This document shows, piece after piece, positions 1-6,059 of a stretch of 7,395 nucleotides of DNA. The translations under genes and the position numbers were made by a program. This DNA is from Sphingobium sp. (GTDB taxonomy: Bacteria > Pseudomonadota > Alphaproteobacteria > Sphingomonadales > Sphingomonadaceae). The stretch's first letter is position 1. Each line of letters starts with the position of its first letter. Below the pieces are notes generated by a model. The model searched no databases and was not told the DNA's origin. It saw only the letters and a list, made by a program, of their open reading frames with translations. The stretch is from NCBI GenBank assembly GCA_020051025.1, contig JAGVJS010000130.1:1-7395 (forward strand). Reading direction: 5' to 3'.

Positions 1-731
1 CCATCGGCCAGGCCTGTCTCGCGCCCGGCGCGGTCAAGGCGACGCTGGGCACCGGGGCCTTCGTGCTGGCATCGCTGGGCGAGAAGCTACCCGCTTCCAC
101 CCATCGGTTGCTCGGCACGGTCCTCTGCCAGATTGGTGGCTGTCGCCATTATGCGCTTGAAGGCTCCATCTTCGTCGCCGGCAGCCTGATTCAGTGGATG
201 CGTGACAGCCTCGGCCTGATCGCGGCGGCGACAGACACGGACATGATTGCGCGCTCCGTACCCGACAATGGCGGCGTGGTCCTGCTGCCGGCCTTGGCGG
301 GGCTCGGCGCGCCCTATTGGAGGCCGGAGGCGACCGGGATCATCAGTGGCCTCACCCATGGCACCGGCCGCGCCCATATCGTGCGCGCGGCGCTCGAATC
401 GATGGCGCATCAGGTGCATGATCTGGCCGCTGCTTTCTCCGCCGATGGCGCACCCTGGTGCATGTTGCGCATCGATGGCGGGATGAGCGCCAATGACTGG
501 ATCGCCCAGGATATGGCAGACATGCTCGACCTGCCCGTCGAACGGCCTGACGATGTCGAGACGACGGCGCGCGGGGCGGCAATGTTGGCGGGACTGGGCT
601 GTGGCCTGTTTCCGTCGCTGGAAGCGGCGACCGAAATGGTATCGGCACGATCCCGATTCACCCCGGCCATGGCGGTAGACGTTCGGACCAGGCGACTGGC
701 CGGCTGGCACGCGTTGCTGGCCAATTCGTAA
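1..731 (+). CDS. glpK: Glycerol kinase, C-terminal half (5' end outside window)
   Basis: This is an FGGY-family carbohydrate kinase that phosphorylates glycerol with ATP to sn-glycerol-3-phosphate in the cytoplasm. The reading frame is open from base 3, so about 242 residues are present, against roughly 500 for a full GlpK. Seen motifs run in glycerol kinase order: ATLGTGAF (phosphate/ATP-site region), ALEGSIFVAGSLIQWMRD (close to the GlpK ALEG-FVAG-IQWLRD block), PALAGLGAPYW, then GIISGL followed seven residues later by HIVRAALE, which fits the second FGGY signature. LRIDGGMSAN and VERPDDVETTARGAA follow. The YW after GLGAP and the VERP-ETTA-GAA block favour glycerol over xylulose or gluconate as substrate. 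The stop is TAA at 729-731, and no terminator hairpin follows before the cyclase gene 69 bases on, so read-through into it is possible. The substrate assignment is inferred from motifs, since the N-terminal glycerol-binding residues are outside the window. Confidence 0.92.
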   Translation, partial: IGQACLAPGAVKATLGTGAFVLASLGEKLPASTHRLLGTVLCQIGGCRHYALEGSIFVAGSLIQWMRDSLGLIAAATDTDMIARSVPDNGGVVLLPALAGLGAPYWRPEATGIISGLTHGTGRAHIVRAALESMAHQVHDLAAAFSADGAPWCMLRIDGGMSANDWIAQDMADMLDLPVERPDDVETTARGAAMLAGLGCGLFPSLEAATEMVSARSRFTPAMAVDVRTRRLAGWHALLANS

Positions 732-800
732 CGATATCGTCACGATGCTGTGATGTCCGAGAGCAAATATTAAGAATGAAGGCGTAGCACCGGCTGCAAC

Positions 801-2582
801 ATGCCGCGTACCACCCTCCGCCACCCCCCATCCTGGATCGCGCCGATCGCTACCGGCAGCGTTTATTTTGCGGTGGCATCGCTGGCCCTGTCCCTGTCCC
901 GCTTCGAAGGCGGGCTGGCCTTCATCTGGGCAGCCAACGCCTTCCTGATGGCGGAATTGCTGACATCGCGCACCGCGCATTGGCCACGCGCCATCATTGC
1001 CTGCGGCATTGCCAGCGCGGCGGCGACCGCCTGGTTCGGCATGGGACCGGTCGCGGCGCTGCCGATGGCGGCGATCAACATCCTCGAATCGCTGATCGTG
1101 GCGGTCATTTGCCGCTGGTTCGTGGCTGACAAACTGGTCATCGGGGCGATTCGCCCGCTGATCGTGTTTGTCATCGCCCTGTGCGGTGCCGCCAACATCG
1201 TTGCCGGTTTCGCGGCAGCTTGGGTCGCATCGACCCTCACGCCCGTCTCCTTCGGCCATTCCTTCGTGCAATGGTATACGGGTCATGTGCTAGGTGGCCT
1301 GATTTGTGCGCCGATCCTCATCATGGCCTTTCAGGGCGAGTTTCGCCGCTGGCTGGTCGAGGCGTCTGCACAGACGCGGGTGGAGGCTGTGCTGCTGCTT
1401 GCCCTGTTCGCGCTGACGACCGTGCATGTCTTCCATTGGGCACGCTACCCGCTGTTGTTTGCGCCGCTCCTGCCGCTTGTGCTGATCGCCTTTCGTATCG
1501 GGCATATGGGGTCGGCATTGGCAATCATCGTGCTGGCGGCGATCGGGGGGCAGGCCACCATGGCGGGCATTGGTCCGCTGGCCTGGGTCGCCGATGGCAC
1601 TGGCGAACGCATCCAGTTCTTTCAATTCTATCTCGCGCTCAGCTTCCTGCTTTGCATGCCTGTCGCGGTCGAACTGGCGGCGCGCAAGCGGCTGTTCCAG
1701 ATGTTGCAACAAAGCGAGGCCCGCTATCGGGCGATGGCCGAATATAGCGGCGACGTCGTCCTCAACATCAGCGTCGATGGCGTGATTCAATATGCCTCGC
1801 CCTCCGCGACCGAACAAATCGGTTGCGCGCCGGACCTGCTGATGGGGCAGGAGGCCGCCAATCTGGTCGATCCGCAGGATCGCGCCGTGGTGATTGCCAC
1901 CCATCGCCGCGCGCTGGCGCAGCCCGGTTCCATCCACAAGGTGGAGTTCCGGCCGCTGGTCCTGGCCGACGGGCTGGAATGGTGCGAGATGGTAAGCCGA
2001 GCAATGATCGACGAGCGTGGCCTGCCCAGCGGCGTCGTCAGCATGATTCGCGACATGTCGCGGCACAAGGCGCGCCAGCGTGCGCTGCAACAGGTGGCAG
2101 CGCGCGATTCGCTGACTGGTGCGGATAGCCGCCGGGCCTTCCTCGACAAGTTGGACCGTGAGATTGGCCGGGCGGCCATGGGCGCGCGCTCATCGCTGCT
2201 TCTGATCGACATCGACCATTTCAAGTCGGTCAACGACCGCTTCGGCCATGGTGCGGGCGACAGGGTGCTGACCGCTTTCGTCGATCGCCTTCGTCCGGGG
2301 CTGCGAGCCGGAGACAGCATTGGCCGATTGGGCGGCGAGGAGTTCGCCATCCTGCTGGAGAATAGCGATATCGACCGGTCGAGCATGATGTGCGAGCGAC
2401 TGCGCGGCTTGCTCGCCGACCCGGTCCTGGTCGAAGCGTCGGTCGCCATCACTATCACCTTCAGTGCCGGGTTGGTCGAACTGGATGGGACGTCTGATTG
2501 CTCGGCGATGCTGGAGGCGGCGGACAAGGCGCTCTATCGCGCCAAGCATAGCGGCCGTAACTGCCTGCGCCTCGCAGCCTGA
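801..2582 (+). CDS. Membrane diguanylate cyclase, MASE1-PAS-GGDEF
   Basis: A 593-residue sensor enzyme predicted to condense two GTP to cyclic di-GMP at the inner membrane. Residues 1 to about 295 are a polytopic MASE1-like sensor with about eight or more hydrophobic helices; it has the typical early FIWAANAF, HWP and INILESL blocks. A PAS domain begins near residue 305 (SEARYRAM) and runs to about 425. The GGDEF domain covers about 434-590: D436-LTG start, metal-binding D470 in LLLIDIDHFK, and the active-site loop GGEEF at 511-515. RAGD at 502-505 lies exactly five residues before that loop, so the product-inhibition I-site is intact. No EAL domain is present. ATG 801 is the first ATG after an in-frame stop at 777-779. 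The only SD-like sequence (GAAGG, near 778-782) is too distant, so initiation may be weak or leaderless. The MASE1 and PAS ligands are unknown. Activity is inferred from the intact motifs. Confidence 0.93.
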   Translation: MPRTTLRHPPSWIAPIATGSVYFAVASLALSLSRFEGGLAFIWAANAFLMAELLTSRTAHWPRAIIACGIASAAATAWFGMGPVAALPMAAINILESLIVAVICRWFVADKLVIGAIRPLIVFVIALCGAANIVAGFAAAWVASTLTPVSFGHSFVQWYTGHVLGGLICAPILIMAFQGEFRRWLVEASAQTRVEAVLLLALFALTTVHVFHWARYPLLFAPLLPLVLIAFRIGHMGSALAIIVLAAIGGQATMAGIGPLAWVADGTGERIQFFQFYLALSFLLCMPVAVELAARKRLFQMLQQSEARYRAMAEYSGDVVLNISVDGVIQYASPSATEQIGCAPDLLMGQEAANLVDPQDRAVVIATHRRALAQPGSIHKVEFRPLVLADGLEWCEMVSRAMIDERGLPSGVVSMIRDMSRHKARQRALQQVAARDSLTGADSRRAFLDKLDREIGRAAMGARSSLLLIDIDHFKSVNDRFGHGAGDRVLTAFVDRLRPGLRAGDSIGRLGGEEFAILLENSDIDRSSMMCERLRGLLADPVLVEASVAITITFSAGLVELDGTSDCSAMLEAADKALYRAKHSGRNCLRLAA

Positions 2583-2625
2583 TTCTGCGACGGGTCTGTG
2601 CACCCTGCGGCGGAAAAATCGCGAT

Positions 2626-2638
2626 GTTATGTTGTAAC
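2626..2638. promoter_or_regulatory. Zur/Fur-family-like operator upstream of the MerC-like gene
   Basis: GTTA-TGTTG-TAAC is an inverted repeat with perfect 4-base arms and a 5-base spacer. Gram-negative Zur boxes commonly share this GTTA-N5-TAAC core. It overlaps the -35 hexamer of the predicted promoter, where a repressor would block transcription. The resemblance is seen in the sequence. The identity of the regulator is inference, and the regulator gene is not in the window. Confidence 0.4.
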
Positions 2639-2660
2639 TTACGATGGCTTGGCCTATGTA
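2632..2660 (+). promoter_or_regulatory. Sigma70-type promoter of the MerC-like gene
   Basis: The -35 hexamer TTGTAA (2632-2637) is separated by 17 bases from the -10 hexamer TATGTA (2655-2660). Transcription should start near 2667-2669, which coincides with the ATG at 2669. The transcript is therefore predicted to be leaderless or almost so, in agreement with the absence of any Shine-Dalgarno sequence before that ATG. Confidence 0.5.
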
Positions 2661-2668
2661 GCGGCATC

Positions 2669-3046
2669 ATGAAGCTGACCCTGCGCCATGCCCTGATGAG
2701 CGGCCGTATCGATCGCATTGCGATCGCGCTATCGGGCCTGTGCGTCGCGCATTGTTTTGCCACGGCGGTGATATTGGGCCTGCTCGCTTCGGCGGGTGGG
2801 ATCTTCGAAAGTCCACTCTTCCACGAAGCCGGTCTGGTGCTGGCAATCCTGCTGGGGGCGGTGGCGCTGGGCCATGGGGCGCTGGTCCATGGCTATATGA
2901 TGCCCGCGGCGATCGGATCGCTGGGTCTGGGCGTCATGGCGGGTGCGCTCACCATGGATCACGGTATGCAGGAAAGCGTCTACACGCTGATCGGCGTGGG
3001 CATATTGGCGCTGGGCCACGACCTCAATCATCGCGCTGGCCGTTAA
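2669..3046 (+). CDS. MerC-domain small integral membrane protein
   Basis: A 125-residue protein of the MerC family, which includes inner-membrane mercuric-ion transporters and many chromosomal homologues of unproven substrate. Four hydrophobic helices are seen, near residues 16-44, 54-73, 78-95 and 102-117. The first carries LSGLCVAHC with cysteines 25 and 29, the usual metal-binding pair of short MerC-domain proteins. Histidines 28, 52, 69, 74, 98, 117 and 121 are possible extra metal ligands, and the C-terminus GHDLNHR is typical of the family. There is no merR, merT, merP or merA nearby, so a classical mercury operon is unlikely. The Zur-like site suggests a role in zinc or related metal homeostasis (inference). 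The in-frame ATG at 2624 would place the operator and promoter inside the coding region, so ATG 2669 is preferred. A third in-frame ATG, at 2696, would still keep all four helices. The gene stands alone and ends at a hairpin terminator. Confidence 0.85.
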   Translation: MKLTLRHALMSGRIDRIAIALSGLCVAHCFATAVILGLLASAGGIFESPLFHEAGLVLAILLGAVALGHGALVHGYMMPAAIGSLGLGVMAGALTMDHGMQESVYTLIGVGILALGHDLNHRAGR

Positions 3047-3055
3047 GCGGTCGCC

Positions 3056-3085
3056 GAAGGAGTCGGGCGACTCCCTTCTCCTTTT
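3056..3085 (+). terminator. Rho-independent terminator after the MerC-like gene
   Basis: The left arm GAAGGAGTC (3056-3064), loop GGGC and right arm GACTC-C-CTTC (3069-3078) pair as a 9-bp stem with one bulged C. They are followed by the T-rich TCCTTTT (3079-3085). It begins 9 bases after the TAA of the MerC-like gene and touches the glpX stop codon on the other strand. Read in the minus direction the hairpin has no T-run, so it would terminate mainly + strand transcription. Confidence 0.6.
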
Positions 3086-4071
3086 CAGCTATGATTCTTG
3101 TGAGCGAACCGATGTTCCCCCTTCACCCAGCGCACGGTGCCGGTGCTGGCGCGCATTACCACGCTTTCGGTGGTCAGCTTGCCGCCTGGCAGGCGCTTGA
3201 CCCCGTCGAGCAGTGACCCGTCAGTCACGCCGGTCGCAGCGAAGATGCAGTCGCCCTTCGCCAGTTCGTTAAGGTCGTAAATCTTGTCGAGATCGCCGAT
3301 GCCCCATTTGCGCGCGCGCGCCTTCTCATCCTCATTGCGGAATAGCAGCTTGCCCTTGAACTGGCCACCGACGCAGCGGAGCGCGGCACAGGCCAGCACG
3401 CCCTCGGGCGCGCCGCCTGATCCCATATAGATGTCGATCGTGGTTTCTGGATCGGTCGTGGCGATCACCCCGGCGACGTCGCCGTCGGGGATCAGCATGA
3501 TGCCGCAACCGATGGCCCGCAATTCGCCGATGAGCCTCTCATGCCGGGGGCGATCGAGCACGCAGACGATGATTTCGTGCGGATCGACGCCCTTTGCCTT
3601 CGCGACGGATTCAACATTTTCGCGGACTGACTTTTTTAGATCGATCGTGCCTTCGGGATAGCCCGGCCCGATCGCCAGCTTTTCCATATAGACGTCGGGG
3701 GCGTTAAGCAGGCCGCCTTCTTCGGAAATGGCCAGCACGGCCAGCGCGTTCGGGCCTGCCTTGGCGGTGATGGTGGTGCCTTCCAGCGGATCGAGCGCGA
3801 TGTCGATCTTCGGCCCGGTGCCGATCGCGTTGCCGACCTTTTCACCGATATAGAGCATCGGCGCCTCGTCGCGCTCACCTTCGCCGATGACGACGGTGCC
3901 GTCCATGTAAAGATCGTTGAAGGCGAGGCGCATCGCCTCCACGGCGGCGGCGTCCGCTGCCTTTTCATCGCCCCGGCCGATCAGCTTCGACGCGGCGATC
4001 GCGGCCGCTTCGGTGACACGTACCATTTCGAGCACCAGGACACGATCGAGTGTCGAGCTTCCCTGAACCAT
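3085..4071 (-). CDS. glpX: Class II fructose-1,6-bisphosphatase (GlpX)
   Basis: A 328-residue cytoplasmic enzyme that hydrolyses fructose-1,6-bisphosphate to fructose-6-phosphate plus phosphate, the gluconeogenic step. E. coli GlpX has about 336 residues. Seen family landmarks are GRGDEKAADAAAVEAM (residues 32-47), the IGEGERDEAPML metal-site block (62-73), DPLEGTT (94-100) with the acidic metal ligands of the lithium-sensitive phosphatase fold, and SGGAPEGVLACAALRC in the C-terminal half. The start at 4071 is chosen over the longer frame start at 4158: AGGA lies five bases before this ATG, the family normally begins just ahead of the LDRVLVLEMVRVTE block, and the extra 29 residues would translate the promoter region. 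It converges with the MerC-like gene and diverges from the small secreted protein. In Calvin-cycle organisms GlpX homologues can also act on sedoheptulose bisphosphate, but nothing here suggests that. Confidence 0.95.
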   Translation of the reverse strand: MVQGSSTLDRVLVLEMVRVTEAAAIAASKLIGRGDEKAADAAAVEAMRLAFNDLYMDGTVVIGEGERDEAPMLYIGEKVGNAIGTGPKIDIALDPLEGTTITAKAGPNALAVLAISEEGGLLNAPDVYMEKLAIGPGYPEGTIDLKKSVRENVESVAKAKGVDPHEIIVCVLDRPRHERLIGELRAIGCGIMLIPDGDVAGVIATTDPETTIDIYMGSGGAPEGVLACAALRCVGGQFKGKLLFRNEDEKARARKWGIGDLDKIYDLNELAKGDCIFAATGVTDGSLLDGVKRLPGGKLTTESVVMRASTGTVRWVKGEHRFAHKNHS

Positions 4072-4102
4072 AGTCTTCCTCTGCCTTGTCTTATGCATCG
4101 AG

Positions 4103-4117
4103 GCGATAGGAGTTTGC
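4103..4117. repeat. 15-base intergenic repeat, copy 1
   Basis: GCGATAGGAGTTTGC on the + strand is an exact match to 7052-7066, in the same orientation. Both copies are intergenic and lie upstream of a minus-strand gene. This copy is 31 bases upstream of the glpX start codon. Confidence 0.6.
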
Positions 4118-4131
4118 CCTCTGATTGTCGA
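4103..4131 (-). promoter_or_regulatory. Candidate glpX promoter
   Basis: On the minus strand TCGACA (4131-4126, five of six matches to the -35 consensus) is followed after 17 bases by TATCGC (4108-4103) as a weak -10. Transcription would start near 4096, giving a leader of about 25 bases that contains the AGGA ribosome-binding site. The -10 lies inside the 15-base sequence that recurs at 7052-7066, so this stretch may be a regulator site as well as, or instead of, a core promoter. Confidence 0.35.
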
Positions 4132-4175
4132 GCAAGGAAGGCTGCACGGCAGACCCATTTCACACCGGGTTGCGG

Positions 4176-4196
4176 GGCCATGATGCGGCCATGATG
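4176..4196. repeat. Short tandem repeat GGCCATGATG, two copies
   Basis: GGCCATGATG occurs at 4176-4185 and again at 4187-4196, separated by one C. The period is therefore 11 bases, about one helical turn. It sits just before the small secreted-protein gene in the glpX divergent region and could be a binding-site pair. No known regulator is recognised. Confidence 0.5.
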
Positions 4197-4209
4197 GGAT
4201 GCTTCACTT

Positions 4210-4224
4210 CGGAGCGATGCTCCG
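4210..4224 (+). other. Perfect hairpin enclosing the preferred start codon
   Basis: CGGAGC (4210-4215) and GCTCCG (4219-4224) are perfect inverted arms around the 3-base loop GAT (4216-4218). ATG 4217-4219 lies in the loop and right arm, and the only nearby SD-like GGAG (4211-4214) is in the left arm. In RNA this would hide the start region. It could be translational control, or a reason to prefer the upstream ATG at 4199. Confidence 0.4.
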
Positions 4225-4648
4225 TCTCCTTCCTCTCGTCGCCTTGTTGGCAGCATCGCCACTGGTCGCGCAGGAGGCTGATGGGGACAGCATCATGGCG
4301 GCTTATCGGGAAAAGACGCAGGTGGTGCGGTCGTGCGACCGCAGCGGGAACGCGATCGTGGTGTGCGGTAGCCGGGCGGAGCGCAATGCGAAGGAACGAC
4401 TGCCTTTACCGCGTGCGCCAGAAGAAGGGGCAAGTCTGCACCGCGGTGAAGCGCCGCGTGCCTCGGCGACCGCGCCCAGGCAGGGAAGTTGCGGCGTGAT
4501 CGGTGGGCAGGGCACGGGATGCACCGGCGGCCTGCCGGTCTTTCAGGCGGTGGGCCTGTTGGCGAAGGTCGTGACCGCGATCGCCGATCCCGATGCCGAC
4601 CTTTCGCCACCGCCGCCCGAACGCCTCAAGGGCGCCGGGCAACATTAA
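4217..4648 (+). CDS. Small secreted four-cysteine protein of unknown function
   Basis: I do not recognise a characterised family. From ATG 4217 the product has 143 residues. Residues 1-18 form a signal peptide (MLRLLP, then a hydrophobic core ending LVA before QEADG), so export to the periplasm is likely. The mature part has exactly four cysteines, at 40, 50, 92 and 102, arranged as two C-x9-C pairs. Disulfides are plausible. IVVCG followed by RLPLP resembles a motif common in short exported sphingomonad proteins (from memory). The tail is proline-rich. It is divergent from glpX and converges on hom, with only 6 bases between the two stop codons and no visible terminator. The start is uncertain: in-frame ATG 4199 adds six residues, and neither start has a good ribosome-binding site. 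The coding claim rests on the signal peptide and the cysteine pattern. Confidence 0.68.
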   Translation: MLRLLPLVALLAASPLVAQEADGDSIMAAYREKTQVVRSCDRSGNAIVVCGSRAERNAKERLPLPRAPEEGASLHRGEAPRASATAPRQGSCGVIGGQGTGCTGGLPVFQAVGLLAKVVTAIADPDADLSPPPPERLKGAGQH

Positions 4649-4654
4649 ATAAGC

Positions 4655-5959
4655 TTAGTCGAGAATGTGCATGACCATCGGCGTGTCGAGCAGGCTGTCC
4701 GATCCGGCCAGTCGCTCCAGCGTCTCGCGCACGCAGCGTTCCTCGCCTGCATGGGTGACGATGGCGACCAATACGCCATCGGTCTGATTGGCGCCCCGCT
4801 GGATCATGCTTTCGATCGACACGCCGGCATCGCGGGTCGCGGCGGCGATTTCCGCCAGCACGCCAGGGCGGTCCTGCACCTTGAAGCGCAGATAGGCGCG
4901 GCCGATACGCTTGCCGGCGTCTGCCGTGTTCTGCGGTGTCAGGGCGGCGACTGGCATGGCGAAGGCGTCGCCATATTCGTCGCGCGCGACGTCGATCAGA
5001 TCGGCGACCACCGCCGATGCGGTTGGGCCGTCACCTGCGCCGCGTCCCTGAAAGAAGAGTCGGCCGACGAAATTGCCTTCGGCGACTACGGCGTTCAGCG
5101 ACCCATCGACATGGGCCAGCGGATGATCGAGCGGGACCAGCATGGGATGGACGCGCTGGAAAAGGCCTTCCGGTCCGTTCTGCGCCATGCCGACCAGACG
5201 GATGCGAAAGCCGAGCGCTGCGGCTTCGGCGATGTCGGCCGCGATGACATGGCGGATACCAGTGGTGGCGACCGCATCGAAATCCAGTTCGGTGCCAAAA
5301 GCCAGGCTGGCGAGGATGGTCAGCTTGTGCGCGGCATCGACACCGTCAATGTCGAAGCTGGGATCGGCCTCGGCATAACCCAGTTCCTGCGCTTCCTTCA
5401 GCACCTCGTCGAAACCCCGGCCTTCCTTTTCTATGGTGGTCAGGATGTAATTGCAGGTGCCGTTCAGGATGCCATAGACGCGGCTGATCTCGTTCGCCGC
5501 GGCGCCTTCGCGCATGCCCTTGATGACCGGAATGCCGCCGGCGACTGCGGCTTCATATTTAAGGGCAATGCCACCCTGCTCGGCGAGGCGGGCCAGATCC
5601 AGCCCATGATGCGCCAGCATCGCCTTGTTGGCAGTGACGAACGGCTTGCCGACGGTCAGGCACTGACGGGCGAGCGTCAGCGCTGGGCCATCCGCGCCGC
5701 CGATCAGTTCGACCACGACATCGACGTCATCGCGCGTTGCAAGCGTCGTCATGTCGTCCACCCATTCATAGGGTGAGAGATCGACGCCGCGATCCTTGTT
5801 GCGGTCGCGCGCGGAAATGGCGACGATCTGGATCGGGCAACCGGCGCGGCGGGCAATCAGGTCGCCGTTCGCCTCCAGCAGGCGAATCACCCCGCCGCCC
5901 ACCGTGCCGAGGCCGACAAGCGCGACGCGCAGCGGGGCATGGCGGTGCAGATTGGTCAT
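4655..5959 (-). CDS. hom: Homoserine dehydrogenase with C-terminal ACT domain
   Basis: A 434-residue monofunctional enzyme that reduces aspartate-4-semialdehyde to homoserine with NAD(P)H, feeding threonine, methionine and isoleucine synthesis in the cytoplasm. Residues 10 to about 130 are the Rossmann domain, with GLGTVGGG at 16-23. Then come the NK of TANKAML (K112), the GGIPVIKGMREG block and GILNGTCNYIL at 163-173. LGYAEADPSFDIDGVDAAHK carries E197, D208 and the catalytic lysine K212, with the same internal spacing as yeast Hom6 E208/D219/K223. Residues from about 357 form an ACT domain (FKVQDRPGVLAEI), the usual site of threonine feedback inhibition. Start 5959 is preferred over 6091: the longer version would translate the upstream terminator and promoter, the family begins just before the Rossmann strand, and GGAAGGA lies 12-18 bases ahead of this ATG. 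No aspartokinase domain is fused. Confidence 0.96.
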   Translation of the reverse strand: MTNLHRHAPLRVALVGLGTVGGGVIRLLEANGDLIARRAGCPIQIVAISARDRNKDRGVDLSPYEWVDDMTTLATRDDVDVVVELIGGADGPALTLARQCLTVGKPFVTANKAMLAHHGLDLARLAEQGGIALKYEAAVAGGIPVIKGMREGAAANEISRVYGILNGTCNYILTTIEKEGRGFDEVLKEAQELGYAEADPSFDIDGVDAAHKLTILASLAFGTELDFDAVATTGIRHVIAADIAEAAALGFRIRLVGMAQNGPEGLFQRVHPMLVPLDHPLAHVDGSLNAVVAEGNFVGRLFFQGRGAGDGPTASAVVADLIDVARDEYGDAFAMPVAALTPQNTADAGKRIGRAYLRFKVQDRPGVLAEIAAATRDAGVSIESMIQRGANQTDGVLVAIVTHAGEERCVRETLERLAGSDSLLDTPMVMHILD

Positions 5960-5995
5960 GGCGGTGTGTCTTCCTTCCGGCTGATGAACGCCGCG

Positions 5996-6024
5996 CTGAT
6001 AGCCGCCCCAGCGTATCTGTCCAA
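5996..6024 (-). promoter_or_regulatory. Sigma70-type promoter of hom
   Basis: On the minus strand TTGGAC (6024-6019) and TATCAG (6001-5996) are exactly 17 bases apart. Transcription would start near 5989, giving a leader of about 30 bases. The -35 adjoins the T-tract of the terminator that closes the upstream gene, so hom is predicted to be transcribed on its own. Confidence 0.55.
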
Positions 6025-6051
6025 GAAAAAGCGGGCGCACCAGGCACCCGC
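6024..6051 (-). terminator. Rho-independent terminator of the 292-residue secreted-protein gene
   Basis: On the minus strand GCGGGTGC (6051-6044), a 5-base loop and GCGCCCGC (6038-6031) form an 8-bp GC-rich stem with one T-G wobble, followed at once by five T residues (6030-6026). It begins 8 bases after the stop codon of the gene ending at 6060. The position and form are textbook. Confidence 0.85.
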
Positions 6052-6059
6052 AATCCGAA

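Noticed and set aside
731..740. Palindrome ACGATATCGT directly after glpK
   Set aside because: A 10-base palindrome is common by chance, and there is no T-tract, so it is not a terminator. No regulator family is suggested.
87..1286. 399-codon open frame on the minus strand across the end of glpK and the start of the cyclase gene
   Set aside because: It runs antisense to two well-recognised genes and across their intergenic gap. Its product is an Arg/Gly/His/Asp-rich low-complexity sequence typical of shadow frames in high-GC DNA, with no family motifs.
1290..2090. 266-codon minus-strand open frame inside the diguanylate cyclase gene
   Set aside because: It is antisense to the MASE1/PAS region. 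The Gln/Arg/His-rich translation has no family resemblance.
2624..2668. Upstream start of the MerC-like gene
   Set aside because: It would put the inverted repeat and the -35/-10 elements inside the coding region and has no ribosome-binding site.
2669..3046. Mercury-resistance (mer) operon
   Set aside because: Only a MerC-domain gene is present. No merR, merT, merP or merA is adjacent, and the gene is closed by a terminator.
4072..4158. N-terminal extension of glpX by 29 codons
   Set aside because: The extension overlaps the candidate promoter and the ribosome-binding site of the internal ATG, and GlpX proteins normally start near that ATG.
4667..5776. 369-codon open frame on the plus strand inside hom
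   Set aside because: It is fully antisense to a conserved enzyme with all catalytic motifs. The translation is rich in Asp, Gly, His and Arg, with no recognisable domain or ribosome-binding site.
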